In this document: positions 1-44,483 of the stretch, piece by piece
How the letters are laid out: each line of letters starts with the position of its first letter
How positions within the stretch are numbered: the stretch's first letter is position 1
Origin: Chrysaora quinquecirrha
Taxonomy: Eukaryota > Cnidaria > Scyphozoa > Semaeostomeae > Pelagiidae
DNA length: 64,000 nt
Direction: 5' to 3'
NCBI GenBank assembly: GCA_014526335.1
Contig: JACTAT010000054.1
Coordinates: 610,525-674,524, forward strand
Notes under the pieces: generated by a model
What the model was told of the DNA's origin: nothing
Database searches by the model: none
The model's input: the letters and a program-made list of their open reading frames with translations, nothing else
Program-made: the position numbers and the translations under genes

Positions 1-2
1 TA

Positions 3-671
3 CTGCTTACACAGCCTGCTATAAATCTGATCAAAAACACAAGACTGCTGAAAACTGTAGAGACTTCTGCTACTGCAATACTGTATACTTTCTGCTCATT
101 TTCTGGCTACACAATAATGGCAATCGCGATTGATCGTTATATACACATGAAATACCTGACAAAGTACGCTGTTTTGATGACAAAGAGAAGAGCTAGATTC
201 ATCACCGGGTTTAATATAATCATCTCTATTGTCCTAACTCTGGTCATTGTCACTGGGCATCTTTATGGTTTCTCGTTTGCTGCACAAATCACCCTAAACA
301 TTGCACTCATTATACTTCTTATCACAATAGCCAGCTTATATATAAGGGCGTATCTGTCAATTATAAAACGCACGTCTCAGATGGATCTCGAAAGTGGTGC
401 AGCGACAACAAATGCAAGGAGAAACTCAGAGAAGGAATTCTCCAAAGCTGTTTTGTATATTTTGAGTGCAGTGATTATCAGTTATACACCGTTTATTATC
501 TGTTCAAGTTTACGGCATGAAAATTACAATACGAGGGATCGGGCCAAGTTGATTGCAATGTTCTGTTCGTTACTTCTTGTTTATGCTAATTCAACGCTGA
601 ATGCTGTTTTCTTTATTGTTTTGAATCCACCAGTCAAGGCCTTCACCTTAAATCTCCTCAAATTAACATAA
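3..671 (+). CDS. Rhodopsin-like (class A) GPCR, 5' part outside window
   Basis: Seven-transmembrane receptor; ligand unknown. The frame is open from base 3, so the first visible Met (117) is internal. What remains covers TM3 to TM7 (about 222 residues). TM3 ends in AIAIDRYIHM, an intact DRY motif followed by the short second intracellular loop. The third intracellular loop holds a Ser/Arg-rich stretch (ARRNSEKEFSKA) before TM6, which carries SYTPF where class A receptors usually have CWxP. TM7 reads NSTLNAVFF, so NPxxY is degenerate (Pro to Ala, Tyr to Phe). The stop is taa at 669-671. It is a paralogue of the receptor at 11562-12401, sharing IHM(K/R)Y after TM3 and a similar short tail. It is probably intronless, like many cnidarian GPCRs. 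The family call is firm; the ligand is open. Confidence 0.9.
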   Translation: MLTQPAINLIKNTRLLKTVETSATAILYTFCSFSGYTIMAIAIDRYIHMKYLTKYAVLMTKRRARFITGFNIIISIVLTLVIVTGHLYGFSFAAQITLNIALIILLITIASLYIRAYLSIIKRTSQMDLESGAATTNARRNSEKEFSKAVLYILSAVIISYTPFIICSSLRHENYNTRDRAKLIAMFCSLLLVYANSTLNAVFFIVLNPPVKAFTLNLLKLT

Positions 672-1794
672 ACATTGAAGACATAGAATTTTCCGATACT
701 TAACACCAAAGAAGCTACCAAGAACAATTTGATTGGCTGAAGCACTGCCATTATGATTCAGTGCCTGCTTTAACGAGAGCCCTGCCTACCTATATCCGCT
801 AATGATCGTCTTACCAATCAGTGGTCTTACCTCTCGAATCAGAGCAGTGCGGTAAGATACTTGAACACTTGAGTTAGAAACTTGAAATGGACACTTGAGG
901 CAAAATACTTGATTCAAAAACAAGGGCGTTATACTTGTCAAGGATGAGCTGAAACAACGGTGTATTAGAAAAACAATTAATAGGCCCAAAGGCGAAATAA
1001 CAACGCGACCAGAACGACCGCCAAATGCTTGGTAATTGACTACAAGGAAAATGCGACGCAGACTTTGTCTCCATGGCATGTTGAAGAAGAAATTAACCTC
1101 ACAAAAGACAAAGTATGGCAGAAACTGAACTCCAGAAAGTTTCAAGTAATATACTGATAATAAACTGATATCACTAATAAACTGCTAATAATAAGTGAAA
1201 TGAAATAACTGTCTGAAATAGGCCATGAAAATAAATTTTTTTTTCATAAAGGCCTAGCAAAACAAAAAATATGTACAAAAAGCTGAATGACTCGAATGAA
1301 CAGAAGAAAGTTACTTATCTTTGAAAGAGCTTAACGGAAAACATGAAAACTGAACAAAAAGAAAATTACGTGGGTATTAAAGACCTTGCGATTTTTGAAC
1401 TTTAGATACGAACAAGTATGAACTTTGAGTTAGATAATCTGGACTTGAAGAGTCTAAGTCCTTGAGCTTGGCAAATCTTTTAGCGAGAATAAAATAACAT
1501 TAAAAACTTTGCAAAACTTCCCTTGAAGTTTCTTCCGATGAATTCGCTTTCTAGCATCTTATTCGTCTTTCTCGGGATACTGAGTTAAATCCAGGGACAG
1601 CACCTTAGTAGTTGTACAGTCATTTCCAGGCTGGTATAAAATAAGATTTCGATTAGAAAAGTCTGTGCTTTTCGTACATAGAATAAGTTAAATTCGTCTA
1701 CTTAATTAATTCTGGGTGTCTTTCGTTGTATGTTAAAGCTTATTTGGTATTATTTAAATCAATAGCTACCACATCATGCCCCACATCAATATCA
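672..1794. other. Intergenic or intronic AT-rich stretch, no gene recognised
   Basis: AT-rich sequence downstream of the receptor. Short open frames here (for example minus strand 786-1145) match no family I recognise and lack support. No strong repeat was seen. Confidence 0.5.
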
Positions 1795-2175
1795 CTACAC
1801 TTTTTTTATTATAAGAATACTATAAATTTTGCCCAGCCTCAATATTCTTAAGAAATTTTCGTTTTGAGCCTGAAAATATTCTTAAAGTATTCTTATTTTT
1901 CCAAACACGACATGGTTTCGGGGAACATAGTTAAAAGAAAAATTCTCATTACGAGGAAATGGTGGAGCGAAAGAAAAATTCAACTATTAAAACAATAAGA
2001 ATGTTGTTAACAATCATGAAGTTTCGTTCTTACATTGCAAAACAGGCAACTGCTGAAAAATGAGACACAAATATGCGAGCTGAGGCTGAGCATATTCTTA
2101 CAATATTCTTAAAAATTGGATGATTCTGAGCCTGAATATTCATATAAACAATATTCTTGTAAAAAAAGAGTGTAG
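1795..2175. mobile_element. Non-autonomous TIR element (MITE), TACACT-type copy 1
   Basis: Bases 1795-1820 read ctacactttttttattata and the right end reads gtaaaaaaagagtgtag, giving terminal inverted repeats of about 20 bp. Subterminal motifs 'attcttaa' and 'gcctgaa' recur in inverted orientation. There is no coding capacity. The same design occurs at 3131-3502 and 24277-24642. Confidence 0.7.
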
Positions 2176-3130
2176 CTACCATTAAGCATGAAAACGCATC
2201 AAGCAAGCATAGTAGATCACCTTTATTACTTTCACCGACCATATAAAGAATGATAAACTAAAATAAACCGTCCCAAACCATACTCGCCACGTTATGCATA
2301 CTAACCCAGCAAATAGAATCAAGTATACTGTTCATTTCAACATAATAAACCGAGGGGTATTTCACTCTGCGAAAAAGCGTACGAGATTTCTATGAAAACA
2401 AAAGGACTTCCAAGGGATTTCCAAGAAAACAATAGGACTTGCAGCAAAGGTGTACGAGACTTCCAAGGAGTGAATCGCCCCCGTAATAAACCATCTTACT
2501 AAGACACCTTATTACCCCTGTCAGTATTGCTTGAATTTGAAACATTCTTTATCATTACAATAAAAACGACTTAGACCATCGTCTGGGCGTTGCGTTGAAA
2601 TATAAGGTCGAAAATAACATGCAAAAAGGCCGACAGGATACTTTTTCATTATAAAAGGGAATCTATTGCGGCACGAAAATGTTAAGTTATCAAGCTTTTA
2701 ACGCTTTGGCAGTAAAGTTACCCTAATTTTGATATGTTATGGGTAAAATAAGTTAGTTATAAGTTATTGTTAACACGGTTTATAAGTTAGTTATGAGCTT
2801 CACTAATATGTTAATTACAAAAGTTTATCAAGTTAGACTCGCTTTGGCTGAAGATTATGTAATGTCAGATTCTGAAGAAATTAAAATAAGAAAATTTGTG
2901 TTTTCTGTCATTTAATACGCTTGATCACAAAAAATTGGAATTTCGAATAAGGTTGCTGTCTTCATTCGAATTTGTGATGGAACCTCAATATCACGGAAAC
3001 CTATGGGACCAGCCTTGTTGCCCGCTGTACAGAGGTTTCTACAAGGAATGTCCAAGGGGGATGAAAGGATTTGAAGAGCAGTTCGTTGTGAAAAGGTGAT
3101 TGTTAATGAAGTTTTATTATGATGATCAAG
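2176..3130. other. No gene recognised
   Basis: AT-rich non-coding DNA. Short frames (such as 2896-3099) show no known domain. Nothing else supportable. Confidence 0.45.
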
Positions 3131-3502
3131 TACACGTTTTTTTTTATAAGGAACCTTTGGTCTGAGTTGAGGCTGGAGTTCCTTAATTTTTCAACAAAAT
3201 GAGGCTGAAAGTTCCTTATACTGTTCCTTGTCGTGGGATATGTATAAATACTAATTTTTACTGCAAATTCATAGAAACTATTCTTCATTTCTAACTTTAG
3301 GTATAAATGGAGCCTTTTGGGGAAGAACGATGGGAAATATATTGTACTTCTGTTCCTTTTTCGTACAAACCGTCTTGTTCTTTAAAAAAGAGTTTCTTAG
3401 TTTTTCATCCGAGCCTCAACAGTTCCTTAAAGTTCCTTAATTTTTTGGGAATTTTCAGCCTCGAGTTCCTTATAAGGGTGTTCCTTATAAAAAAAACGTG
3501 TA
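3131..3502. mobile_element. Non-autonomous TIR element (MITE), TACACT-type copy 2
   Basis: The left end tacacgtttttttttataag pairs with the right end ttataaaaaaaacgtgta. 'agttcctta' and 'gcctc' motifs are repeated in inverted orientation inside. There is no ORF. Confidence 0.72.
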
Positions 3503-3599
3503 AGCAGTAATGGAGCTGAACAGACGATCTAAGGGCATGGATGCCAGGGTTTTACAGATTGCTGCTGTTCTGTTACTTTGTCTTGAGTAGGATGTTATT

Positions 3600-3835
3600 T
3601 AAAGCGTTTCCAGCCAATTTAGGCCTGCCATGCATGTTCGATGAATGTCGCATGCAGGAGTGGGACGCCAAGTTAAAAGTCCTTCCCGGAGTTTGACGCC
3701 CATTGAGTTGTTAAGTCATCCAGCCGGAAAGTCACCCATCCAGTTGTTGATCCCACAAAACCAAGCTCAACTTAAGTTTTCTAACGGAAACCGACTAAAG
3801 CCACTTGGCCACTCACCCCTAATAACGAGACAATA
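3600..3835. repeat. Interspersed repeat (gttgttaagtcatccagc family)
   Basis: Shares the order 'gttaagtcatccag..gaaagtcacccatcca..tggccac' with 30560-30775 and, inverted, with 57295-57490. It is therefore a dispersed element. Boundaries are approximate and no coding potential was seen. Confidence 0.6.
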
Positions 3836-3875
3836 GTAAAAGTAAGGAAAGCTCCTGTTGAAATACAACTAAAAG

Positions 3876-4178
3876 AAGTAAAGTAAAGTAAAGTAAAGTT
3901 GCTGTTTTTGAGTCTACTACTAGCCTAGGGCTACTCAGTCGACTTCACACTTTACCCCTGGTCTGGATGCATTAGCATAAAGCAGGATGCAGCCACACAC
4001 GGCGCTCATAACCAACGACCAGGTACCCATTTATACACCTGGGTGGAGAGAGGCACATTTGAGTTAATAACTTGCCCAAGGTTGTTATCTCTGTAACACA
4101 AGTGGAAAGACCGTTGCTTGAACCCACAACATTTTCGTTGTGAGTCCAGCACGCTAGCCACTGCGCCACAGAGACCAC
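3876..4178 (-). mobile_element. tRNA-derived SINE (family A), copy 1
   Basis: On the minus strand the head carries a Pol III A box TGGCGCAGTGG (4158-4168) and a B-box-like GGTTCAAGC (4116-4124) at tRNA-like spacing. The body ends in a CTTTA-repeat tail (3876-3900), typical of a SINE 3' end. A second copy lies at 5093-5537. Confidence 0.75.
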
Positions 4179-4179
4179 A

Positions 4180-5092
4180 AATAAAGGCTGGAAGAAATAA
4201 AGGCTATCAATGACAAAGAGGTTAAATCAGAAGAAACCATAAATGAAGCAGGATAAGAAGCAGGAAAAGAAATGAGGGACAGGATGATACGGAACGGAGG
4301 ATTGAAATCTAAACAATATAACCTGAGCACCGAGGCATCAAATCGCCAAGAAAGTCATAAACTCAAAGGACTTGGACGAAACGGCATGAAAGGTACCAGC
4401 CTAAGTAAAGAAAACAGTGCAAATGCTAGGACGCGTGGTGGAATTTTAGGCCAAGCCAACCGTGTATGAAACCTTCATGAACGGAAACCGCTACCCAGTG
4501 AACATCTTTGTGAAACGGACACTTTCTTCGCCCCTTAGGGTATTGTCTTGTAAAAACAAACCTCCGTACAGCGGACACCTCTCAAAACGGACAATAACAT
4601 TGGTACCACCGCTGAAGGACGAAGTTTATGAAGGTTCAAGTTTACATAAGAAAAGAGAGAAGAGGTTGCAACGTACCTCGAGGGTGATTCCTACCAAGGC
4701 ATCAGTCTTGCAGTAGAATTCCTCTTTGAGTGAAATGACAATGCACTGGAAATTAACATGAGTTTGCGTGCGAATGTATTTAGCAACCTGTAAGATAACA
4801 ATAATAAAAATAACGATTGTTGAATGCTGTTAATTTCGGTTGTTAAACTCCCGGATCAATACCCCTTTTCAACACAGAGAGCCTCGTTTTTAAAATTTAG
4901 AAAATTTGCAAAGGTAAATCTTCTTGCTCCTAGCCCTTACAAGATTTATTTTACAGCGACAAAAAGTTTGAAAATTCATAAAGGGTTGCACCGTGAAAGT
5001 CTCTTGGGCGAAGAAATTTTTTCAGTGAAAATCGCTCACCAACCAATAATGCTATTTCAATGGTAACCATCCTTTTGGCGCTATAGTAAAGT
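4180..5092. other. No gene; fragment of a palindromic repeat
   Basis: Short frames are unrecognised. The part around 4870-5010 resembles a dispersed family ('aaaaagtttgaaaattcataaa') also seen at 9480-9845, 21520-21810 and 36470-36780. Confidence 0.4.
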
Positions 5093-5537
5093 TGCAGTTA
5101 AAGTAAAGTTGCCGTTTTTGAGTCTACTACTAGCCAAGGGCTACTCAGTCTACTTTACACTTTACAATTTATGTAAAATATTTTATTCGTTCATTACTCT
5201 GATGAAGCCCTGAATGCCGGGGCGAAAAATTAGTATCAAAAATTTCGTCTTTTTTTGCTTCGTCTTCTCGTCGCTTTGCAGCGTTACTGCCTCACTTTTA
5301 TTTTACATTTTACCCCTGGTCTGGATGCATTAGCATATAGCAGGGTGCAGCTACACACGGCGCTCACAACTACCGACCAGGTAGGTACCCATTTATACAC
5401 CTGGGTGGAGAGAGGCACATTTGTGTTAACAACTTTCACAAGGTTGTTATCTCTGCAACACAAGTGGAAAGACCGTGGCTCAATCCCACAACATTTTCGT
5501 TCTGAGTCCAGCACGCTAACCACTGCGCCACAGAGAC
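5093..5537 (-). mobile_element. tRNA-derived SINE (family A), copy 2, interrupted
   Basis: Same body and head as 3876-4178, with A box TGGCGCAGTGG on the minus strand near 5520-5530. About 145 bp of unrelated sequence (about 5165-5310) splits the tail part from the head. Confidence 0.7.
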
Positions 5538-5585
5538 TATAGTTACTTGCTATACGCATCCGTGCGTGTAACAAATGTTACAAGA

Positions 5586-5755
5586 CCCGGCCAAAAGATG
5601 TAACATCATTTTGCGCGGTGCAACGTTTTTGATCGCTTTCGAGCTTCATGCAACATCTTGCAACAAATGTTGCACACTGCAACATGGGTGGCCAAACGAC
5701 GCAGCATCGGGTCGGCAACAAATGTTGCATCTAAATGTTGCATCGTTTGGCCGGG
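5586..5755. mobile_element. Short palindromic element (MITE-like)
   Basis: The left end cccggccaaaagatgtaaca and right end gttgcatcgtttggccggg form terminal inverted repeats. The interior repeats 'gcaacatttgttgc'. About 170 bp, non-coding. Confidence 0.65.
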
Positions 5756-6277
5756 ACTAGGAAAAGAATTCATCGCTCTGTCAGATCTCGTTTGGCAGAG
5801 CCAGCTCGCCTAGCCGGGCTGGCCCGCCTCCACGTAAACTGGTCCCTTCTATTAGGACGTTGATGAATCGTAGCTCAACGGGGAGGGCTTATATTCAAAG
5901 GGGGCAGATGAGGGGCACACAAATAAGAGAGCGCATTATATAAAAACATGATCATAAGCCGCGGCTTGTAATAAAAGAAATAACGGAAAATAAAACAAAA
6001 CCTGTTACCACGAGGTGAAAATGACAGGTGATTTTTCTTAACCAGAACAATACAAGCTGCCTTTCTGTATAAGCCGCCCTCAAAAAAGCCGAACAAAAGT
6101 GGCTGCCGCGGCTTACAATCAAAGAAATTCGGTGTTTTGAACAATTTGATATTTTGCGGCTTTGAAGCCGTTGATAAAGCTGTATATGAATTTGCCTACC
6201 ACAAAACTTTGAAAACTTAATCATCTCAGGTTCAACAAACGGTTGTGTCAAAATTTCACGAGTTTCAAGGTTTCAGC

Positions 6278-6927
6278 ATGAGAAAAAGGCAAGCATATGA
6301 TGTGAAATTCAAAATAGAGGCTATTGAGCTTGCAGAGAAACTGTCAAATCGTCAAGCGGCTCGCAAGTTTGAAGTTGATGAGTCGATGGTTCGCCGTTGG
6401 AGAAAGAACAAAGCTCAACTTGTCGAAGTATTTCAGCAACAAGGCCCAGCAAAAAAGAAGAGAGTTGGTAGCGGGAGAAAGCCTTGTCTGTCAACCATTG
6501 AAGATGAACTGATGGACAGAATCGTCTCTGAACAAGAGCAACAACATGTTTCCAGTAAAATGATTTCGGCCTGGGCTAAAGAAATGGCTGATGAAAATGG
6601 AATTACAGATTTCAACGCGTCGAAAGGTTGTAGCGGAGAAAGCCTTGTCTGTCAACCATTGAAGATGAACTGATGGACAGAATCGTCTCTGAACAAGAGC
6701 GACAACATGTTTCCAGTAAAATGATTTCGGCCTGGGCTAAAGAAATGGCTGATGAAAATGGAATTACAGATTTCAACGCGTCGAAAGGTTGGCTGTTTAA
6801 TTTTCTAAAGAGATACAATTTGACAATGAAAAGGCGAACAGCAACTGGACAGCTAGTGCAAAATGAAGAAATTGATGAAGAAATGCCCAGCTTTATTCAG
6901 TTTAATTCAGTTAAACAAGAAGTATAG
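6278..6927 (+). pseudogene. Broken HTH transposase-like gene (CENP-B / pogo / Brinker type DNA-binding domain)
   Basis: The N-terminus (MRKRQAYDVKFKIEAIELAE, then SNRQAARKFEVDESMVRRWR) is a helix-turn-helix of the Brinker/CENP-B type found at the start of pogo-like transposases. A second HTH-like stretch follows (ISAWAKEMADENG, then FNASKGWLFNFLKRYNLTMK). An internal tandem duplication (6469-6630 and 6631-6791) carries a one-base deletion in the second copy, so the frame shifts and hits a stop at 6671-6673. The second half continues to 6927. No DDE catalytic domain follows; a GAT microsatellite does. I chose the ATG at 6278 because the frame upstream only has a GTG. Flanks at 5880-6130 and 7780-7945 share 'gcggctta' motifs, so this may be the core of a DNA transposon whose ends I could not fix. 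Confidence 0.75.
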
Positions 6928-6959
6928 TGGACAGCCTTGAGCGTCTGTGTATCAACAAG

Positions 6960-7257
6960 GCCTACTGAAGATGATGGCGAGGATCAGGATGAGGATGATT
7001 AAGATGAGAAGGACGGTGGCGATTAGAGCGATCATTATGACTATGAGGACGACGATAACGATTAGGATTATGATGATGATGATGATGACGACAACGATGA
7101 TGATGATAATGATGGTGATGATGACGATGATGATGATGATGATGACGATGATGATGGCGACGACGACGATAATGATGATGATGATAAGAAAATGAGGACG
7201 ACGACGACGATTAGGATTACGATGATGATGATGACGACGACGACGATAATGATGATA

Positions 7258-7298
<41 letters not shown>

Positions 7299-7480
7299 AA
7301 GACAATGAGGATGACGACGACGATTAGGATTATGACGATAATGATGATGATAATGATGATAATGATAATAATGATGATGATGGTGAGATATGATGGTGTT
7401 GATGATGGTAATGATGACGAAGATGATGATGATAATGGAGACAACGACGACGACAATTAGGATTATGATGAAACCAACTC
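6960..7480. repeat. GAT/GAC trinucleotide microsatellite
   Basis: About 500 bp of gatgat with gac, gat-aat and gag-gac variants. His-rich and Ile-rich reading frames across it are by-products of the repeat. Confidence 0.95.
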
Positions 7481-8225
7481 AGAACGTGGTTCGAGCACAA
7501 GCATGGGAATAACTTTCAGCGGATCCTATTGAAACTTCTTCCAATAAATATGTTTAATAAAAGTGTTATATTGTAAAAATAACTTGAAATTTCATTATAT
7601 TTGGGACTTGTATGTGTATTTTTACATGCAAAAGAGCTTGTGTAAATCAATATGTTTTTTTTGAATAAAATTTTTTTTATCTTGCAAAGAAGGCTATATG
7701 TTTTCAGATATGGTCTAATATTCCAAAGCGGTTTCTTTCTTATAGTTAGGGCATGGTTTTATTTTTCAGAGCATATGTGTGGCTTATATTGAAAAGCGGC
7801 TTATATTTAAAACGCTGCAAATATTTCAAGGCGGTTTTTATCTTATATTTTTTCAGGGTTTTATTTTTCAGAGCATATATGTGCGGCTAATGTTCAAAAG
7901 CGGCTTGTCTTCAAAAGCGGCTTATTTTCAAACGGGGCGTTAAACACCTTTTCAACCAAGTGCCTTGTTTTCAAACTGTTCAATTTTTCTTCCTATGAAA
8001 TTTTGACTTCAAATTTGCCTCTTCTCTTCATGATGTTGATTTTATAGCAATGAAAAGTTTGGCAATTTATAAGGGAATTGACAGTGAAAAATGGTTTTAC
8101 TAAGAAGGACGAACACTTCACTAACAATCTTTTGGTTCTGATTTTATTCATTCTATTGTCACAATTGTGATCCCCTTCCTTATCCGCTTGCAATAACCGA
8201 TATTAATGAAAATTCATCAACTTAC
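7481..8225. other. AT-rich flank with repeated gcggctta motifs; no SMC1 exon found
   Basis: 'gcggcttat' recurs several times between 7790 and 7930. A half-copy of a palindromic repeat lies at about 7970-8110. The last SMC1 exons of the minus copy would be expected downstream of 8226 (lower coordinates), but no matching sequence was found here. Confidence 0.5.
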
Positions 8226-41842
<33,617 letters not shown>

Positions 41843-42204
41843 CTAGAAAATAAAAGAAAAAACAAACACAGTTGAAGAACTCAAATAACTCCTGATGTGC
41901 AAGATGACTGTAACACAGGCCTCTCCATGGGTATTTTAGATGATGCGTGGAAGATCGTTAAACTGAGAGGCCTGTTAACAAACAAGAGGTAAACATACTT
42001 TTATGGGACATATTTACATTTTGCATGTTAAATGATTACCCGTAATATTGCTTTGTTTTTACCTGGGTGAGAAGCACACATGGCCATGGAAAAAGAAAAG
42101 CTGATGAGAGAATAGGGGAAATAAAACCTCCTTCTCTTTCTGTTTGCTTGCACAAGGATACTCAGTCTTTCAGAAATATTTTTATATTGCCTTATCTGTG
42201 ATTG

Positions 42205-42718
42205 CTTTGCAAGTTCACCAATGCAACAGACCTTTTCAAAGAGGTCTCGGTTGGCTGATATCTTTCTGGAAGATGGTTGAATCTTGAGTAAGGGAATCCT
42301 CTCAAAGTAACATCCTTTAATTGCAGTTTCTTTAGAAGAGTAGTGCAGTAAATTTTGCTAAAAATTCATGTTTTATTGGAGTAAAAGTTAAAGAAAGGAT
42401 TCAAGCCTCTGTTTATCTGCTCAAGGGAGCATCCAATGAAGTATTTCCCTTTTTGTGAGTTTCTTGCATCTTGTTTCCAAAGTTTCTGTAGAAATTTTTA
42501 ACATTTATAGTCACAGATTCCTTTGTCTTCCATTATTTATGAATTTGAAGAAAACTTAGCTTTTTCTTTTTTAAATTTATTTTGAATTAAACATTTTGTG
42601 TTCAATCTGTATTAATTGTTTTAACTTAGTATGAAAGTAAGCGCCCCAGACTAGATAAGCTTTGCTTCTTCTGGGGCGTATGTCAACGTATGTAGTCACT
42701 TACTGTAACTAATATGTT
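42205..42718. mobile_element. 'aaaggtcta' palindromic MITE cut by the scaffold gap
   Basis: From 'gcaacagaccttttcaaaga' through to 'cttactgtaactaatatgtt', after which the N run begins. The complete mirror copy in the plus arm is 47045-47652, and 42718 corresponds to about 47160. The break is therefore near the centre of the palindrome. Confidence 0.8.
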
Positions 42719-43218
42719 NNNNNNNNNNNNNNNNNNNNNNNNNNNNNNNNNNNNNNNNNNNNNNNNNNNNNNNNNNNNNNNNNNNNNNNNNNNNNNNNNN
42801 NNNNNNNNNNNNNNNNNNNNNNNNNNNNNNNNNNNNNNNNNNNNNNNNNNNNNNNNNNNNNNNNNNNNNNNNNNNNNNNNNNNNNNNNNNNNNNNNNNNN
42901 NNNNNNNNNNNNNNNNNNNNNNNNNNNNNNNNNNNNNNNNNNNNNNNNNNNNNNNNNNNNNNNNNNNNNNNNNNNNNNNNNNNNNNNNNNNNNNNNNNNN
43001 NNNNNNNNNNNNNNNNNNNNNNNNNNNNNNNNNNNNNNNNNNNNNNNNNNNNNNNNNNNNNNNNNNNNNNNNNNNNNNNNNNNNNNNNNNNNNNNNNNNN
43101 NNNNNNNNNNNNNNNNNNNNNNNNNNNNNNNNNNNNNNNNNNNNNNNNNNNNNNNNNNNNNNNNNNNNNNNNNNNNNNNNNNNNNNNNNNNNNNNNNNNN
43201 NNNNNNNNNNNNNNNNNN
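42719..43218. other. Assembly gap, exactly 500 N
   Basis: A run of 500 N. The round number suggests a placeholder of unknown true length. Confidence 0.99.
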
Positions 43219-44483
43219 ACATGATACAACAATAAGTGGCAAAAAATAAAAGCAGATGTGGATGCAAAATCCGACTTCTTCATAGGAATGGATTTGTTCG
43301 ACAATAGACGAATGTTCCATACTGTATTAAGGCCCGGGGGGTACTTGCCTTTAATCAGTACGGAGGAGTGCTCTCCAAGAAATTGTTTTTTGAGAATGAG
43401 CCACTCATTCTACCAATCATGCAGAAAAAACCTTAAACTCAATACCCAAGGGGGGGGGTACTTAGTCGAAAAGTATACACCAAATGTAAAAAATACACTG
43501 CGCAACATTGCAGTAATAGTCCACTCCAGCAAAACATTTCTTTTGACCTCTGGCTTTAGAAAAAGTACCCAGTGTTAGAAGAGCCGAAATTGATACCCGG
43601 AAAGGGTTGCACTTCCCAGCAGCAAAATATACTAATAACCCGTCCTCCCGGGTATTAAAGTTATGGTTTTTCTGCATGATCGGTAGAATGAGCGGCTCAT
43701 CCTCATTATGAGAGCCTTTTGAACCTCAGTAAGTTAGGCACAACACACATTTGGTGTCAGCAAACGGCTAATCTACGCAGTGCGACCCCAGTCCTTGCTC
43801 TGGATGTGAACGAACCTCGACCTCACAATTCATTTTGCCTGTTGCTGTAAAAATGCACTACGCTGCAAAAATACGCTGTAATTCTGTAAAAATGCAATGC
43901 CCGTACAATGCATATAATCATAAAATCTAAATAGGTGATTTCTGAATGAAATCTTCAGTGTAATCTTCTGTGCGAAAGCAAATGAAAGGTGGGTGGGTGT
44001 GAAAAAAATTCAGTGAAAGGGGGCAAATTTATGTTGTACACTGCATTAATTGCGATAAACTGCGGATACATTTTTGGGCATACTTAAAAAAGCTTGTTTC
44101 GTCGAAATCGAAATGGATCAATCAGAAAGAAAAGCTGAATTGGCATTCTGTTAAATACCACTGATTAATGCATTTCCAGCAACACCTGGTTAAAAAATTT
44201 CTGCCTTAGTTTATGATTTCGGTCTGTTTCTGACGTTTATACTAGATGTTTCCGCTGTTTATCGCAATTCTGAAGTTATGTACTCAACTCAAAAACTTTA
44301 CACTGCATGCTGCATTGCGCTAGGATCAAGCTAGAGTCCAGATCTCTCGAAGTGTCAGCTGCTTCGGATTCCCATAATGCATTACTCGCTCTCATTCCCG
44401 CCATTTTGCTTGTTTGCACTTTGCAGCACATTTAGGCCGCTTCTCTTCCATCCTGGTTTTATGACTGAATTTTAAACAGCAAA
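43219..44483 (+). promoter_or_regulatory. Upstream region of the plus SMC1 copy
   Basis: About 1.26 kb before the SMC1 start. It holds a palindromic repeat (43325-43740) and a family D fragment (about 44095-44275). The last 100 bp are less repetitive and probably contain the 5' UTR. No clear TATA box was chosen. The start context is aaaATGC. Confidence 0.4.
43325..43740. repeat. Palindromic repeat upstream of SMC1
   Basis: 'gagccactcattctaccaat' and 'catgcagaaaaaacc' are mirrored by 'ggtttttctgcatg' and 'ggtagaatgagcggctc'. Outer 'ggcccggggggta' resembles the element at 45230-45690. Confidence 0.6.

Noticed and set aside
786..1145. 119-residue minus-strand frame
   Set aside because: No recognisable domain, biased composition and no repeat or splice support.
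3876..4178. Possible tRNA gene on the minus strand
   Set aside because: A and B boxes are present, but there is no complete cloverleaf, the body continues into a repeat with a CTTTA tail, and a second copy exists. A SINE fits better. The same reasoning applies at 17846, 25118, 33261 and 54712.
6947..7456. His-, Met/Thr- and Ser-rich 'proteins' at the GAT tract
   Set aside because: Direct translations of a trinucleotide microsatellite.
42683..43320. Frames made mostly of X residues
   Set aside because: They only cross the 500-N gap.
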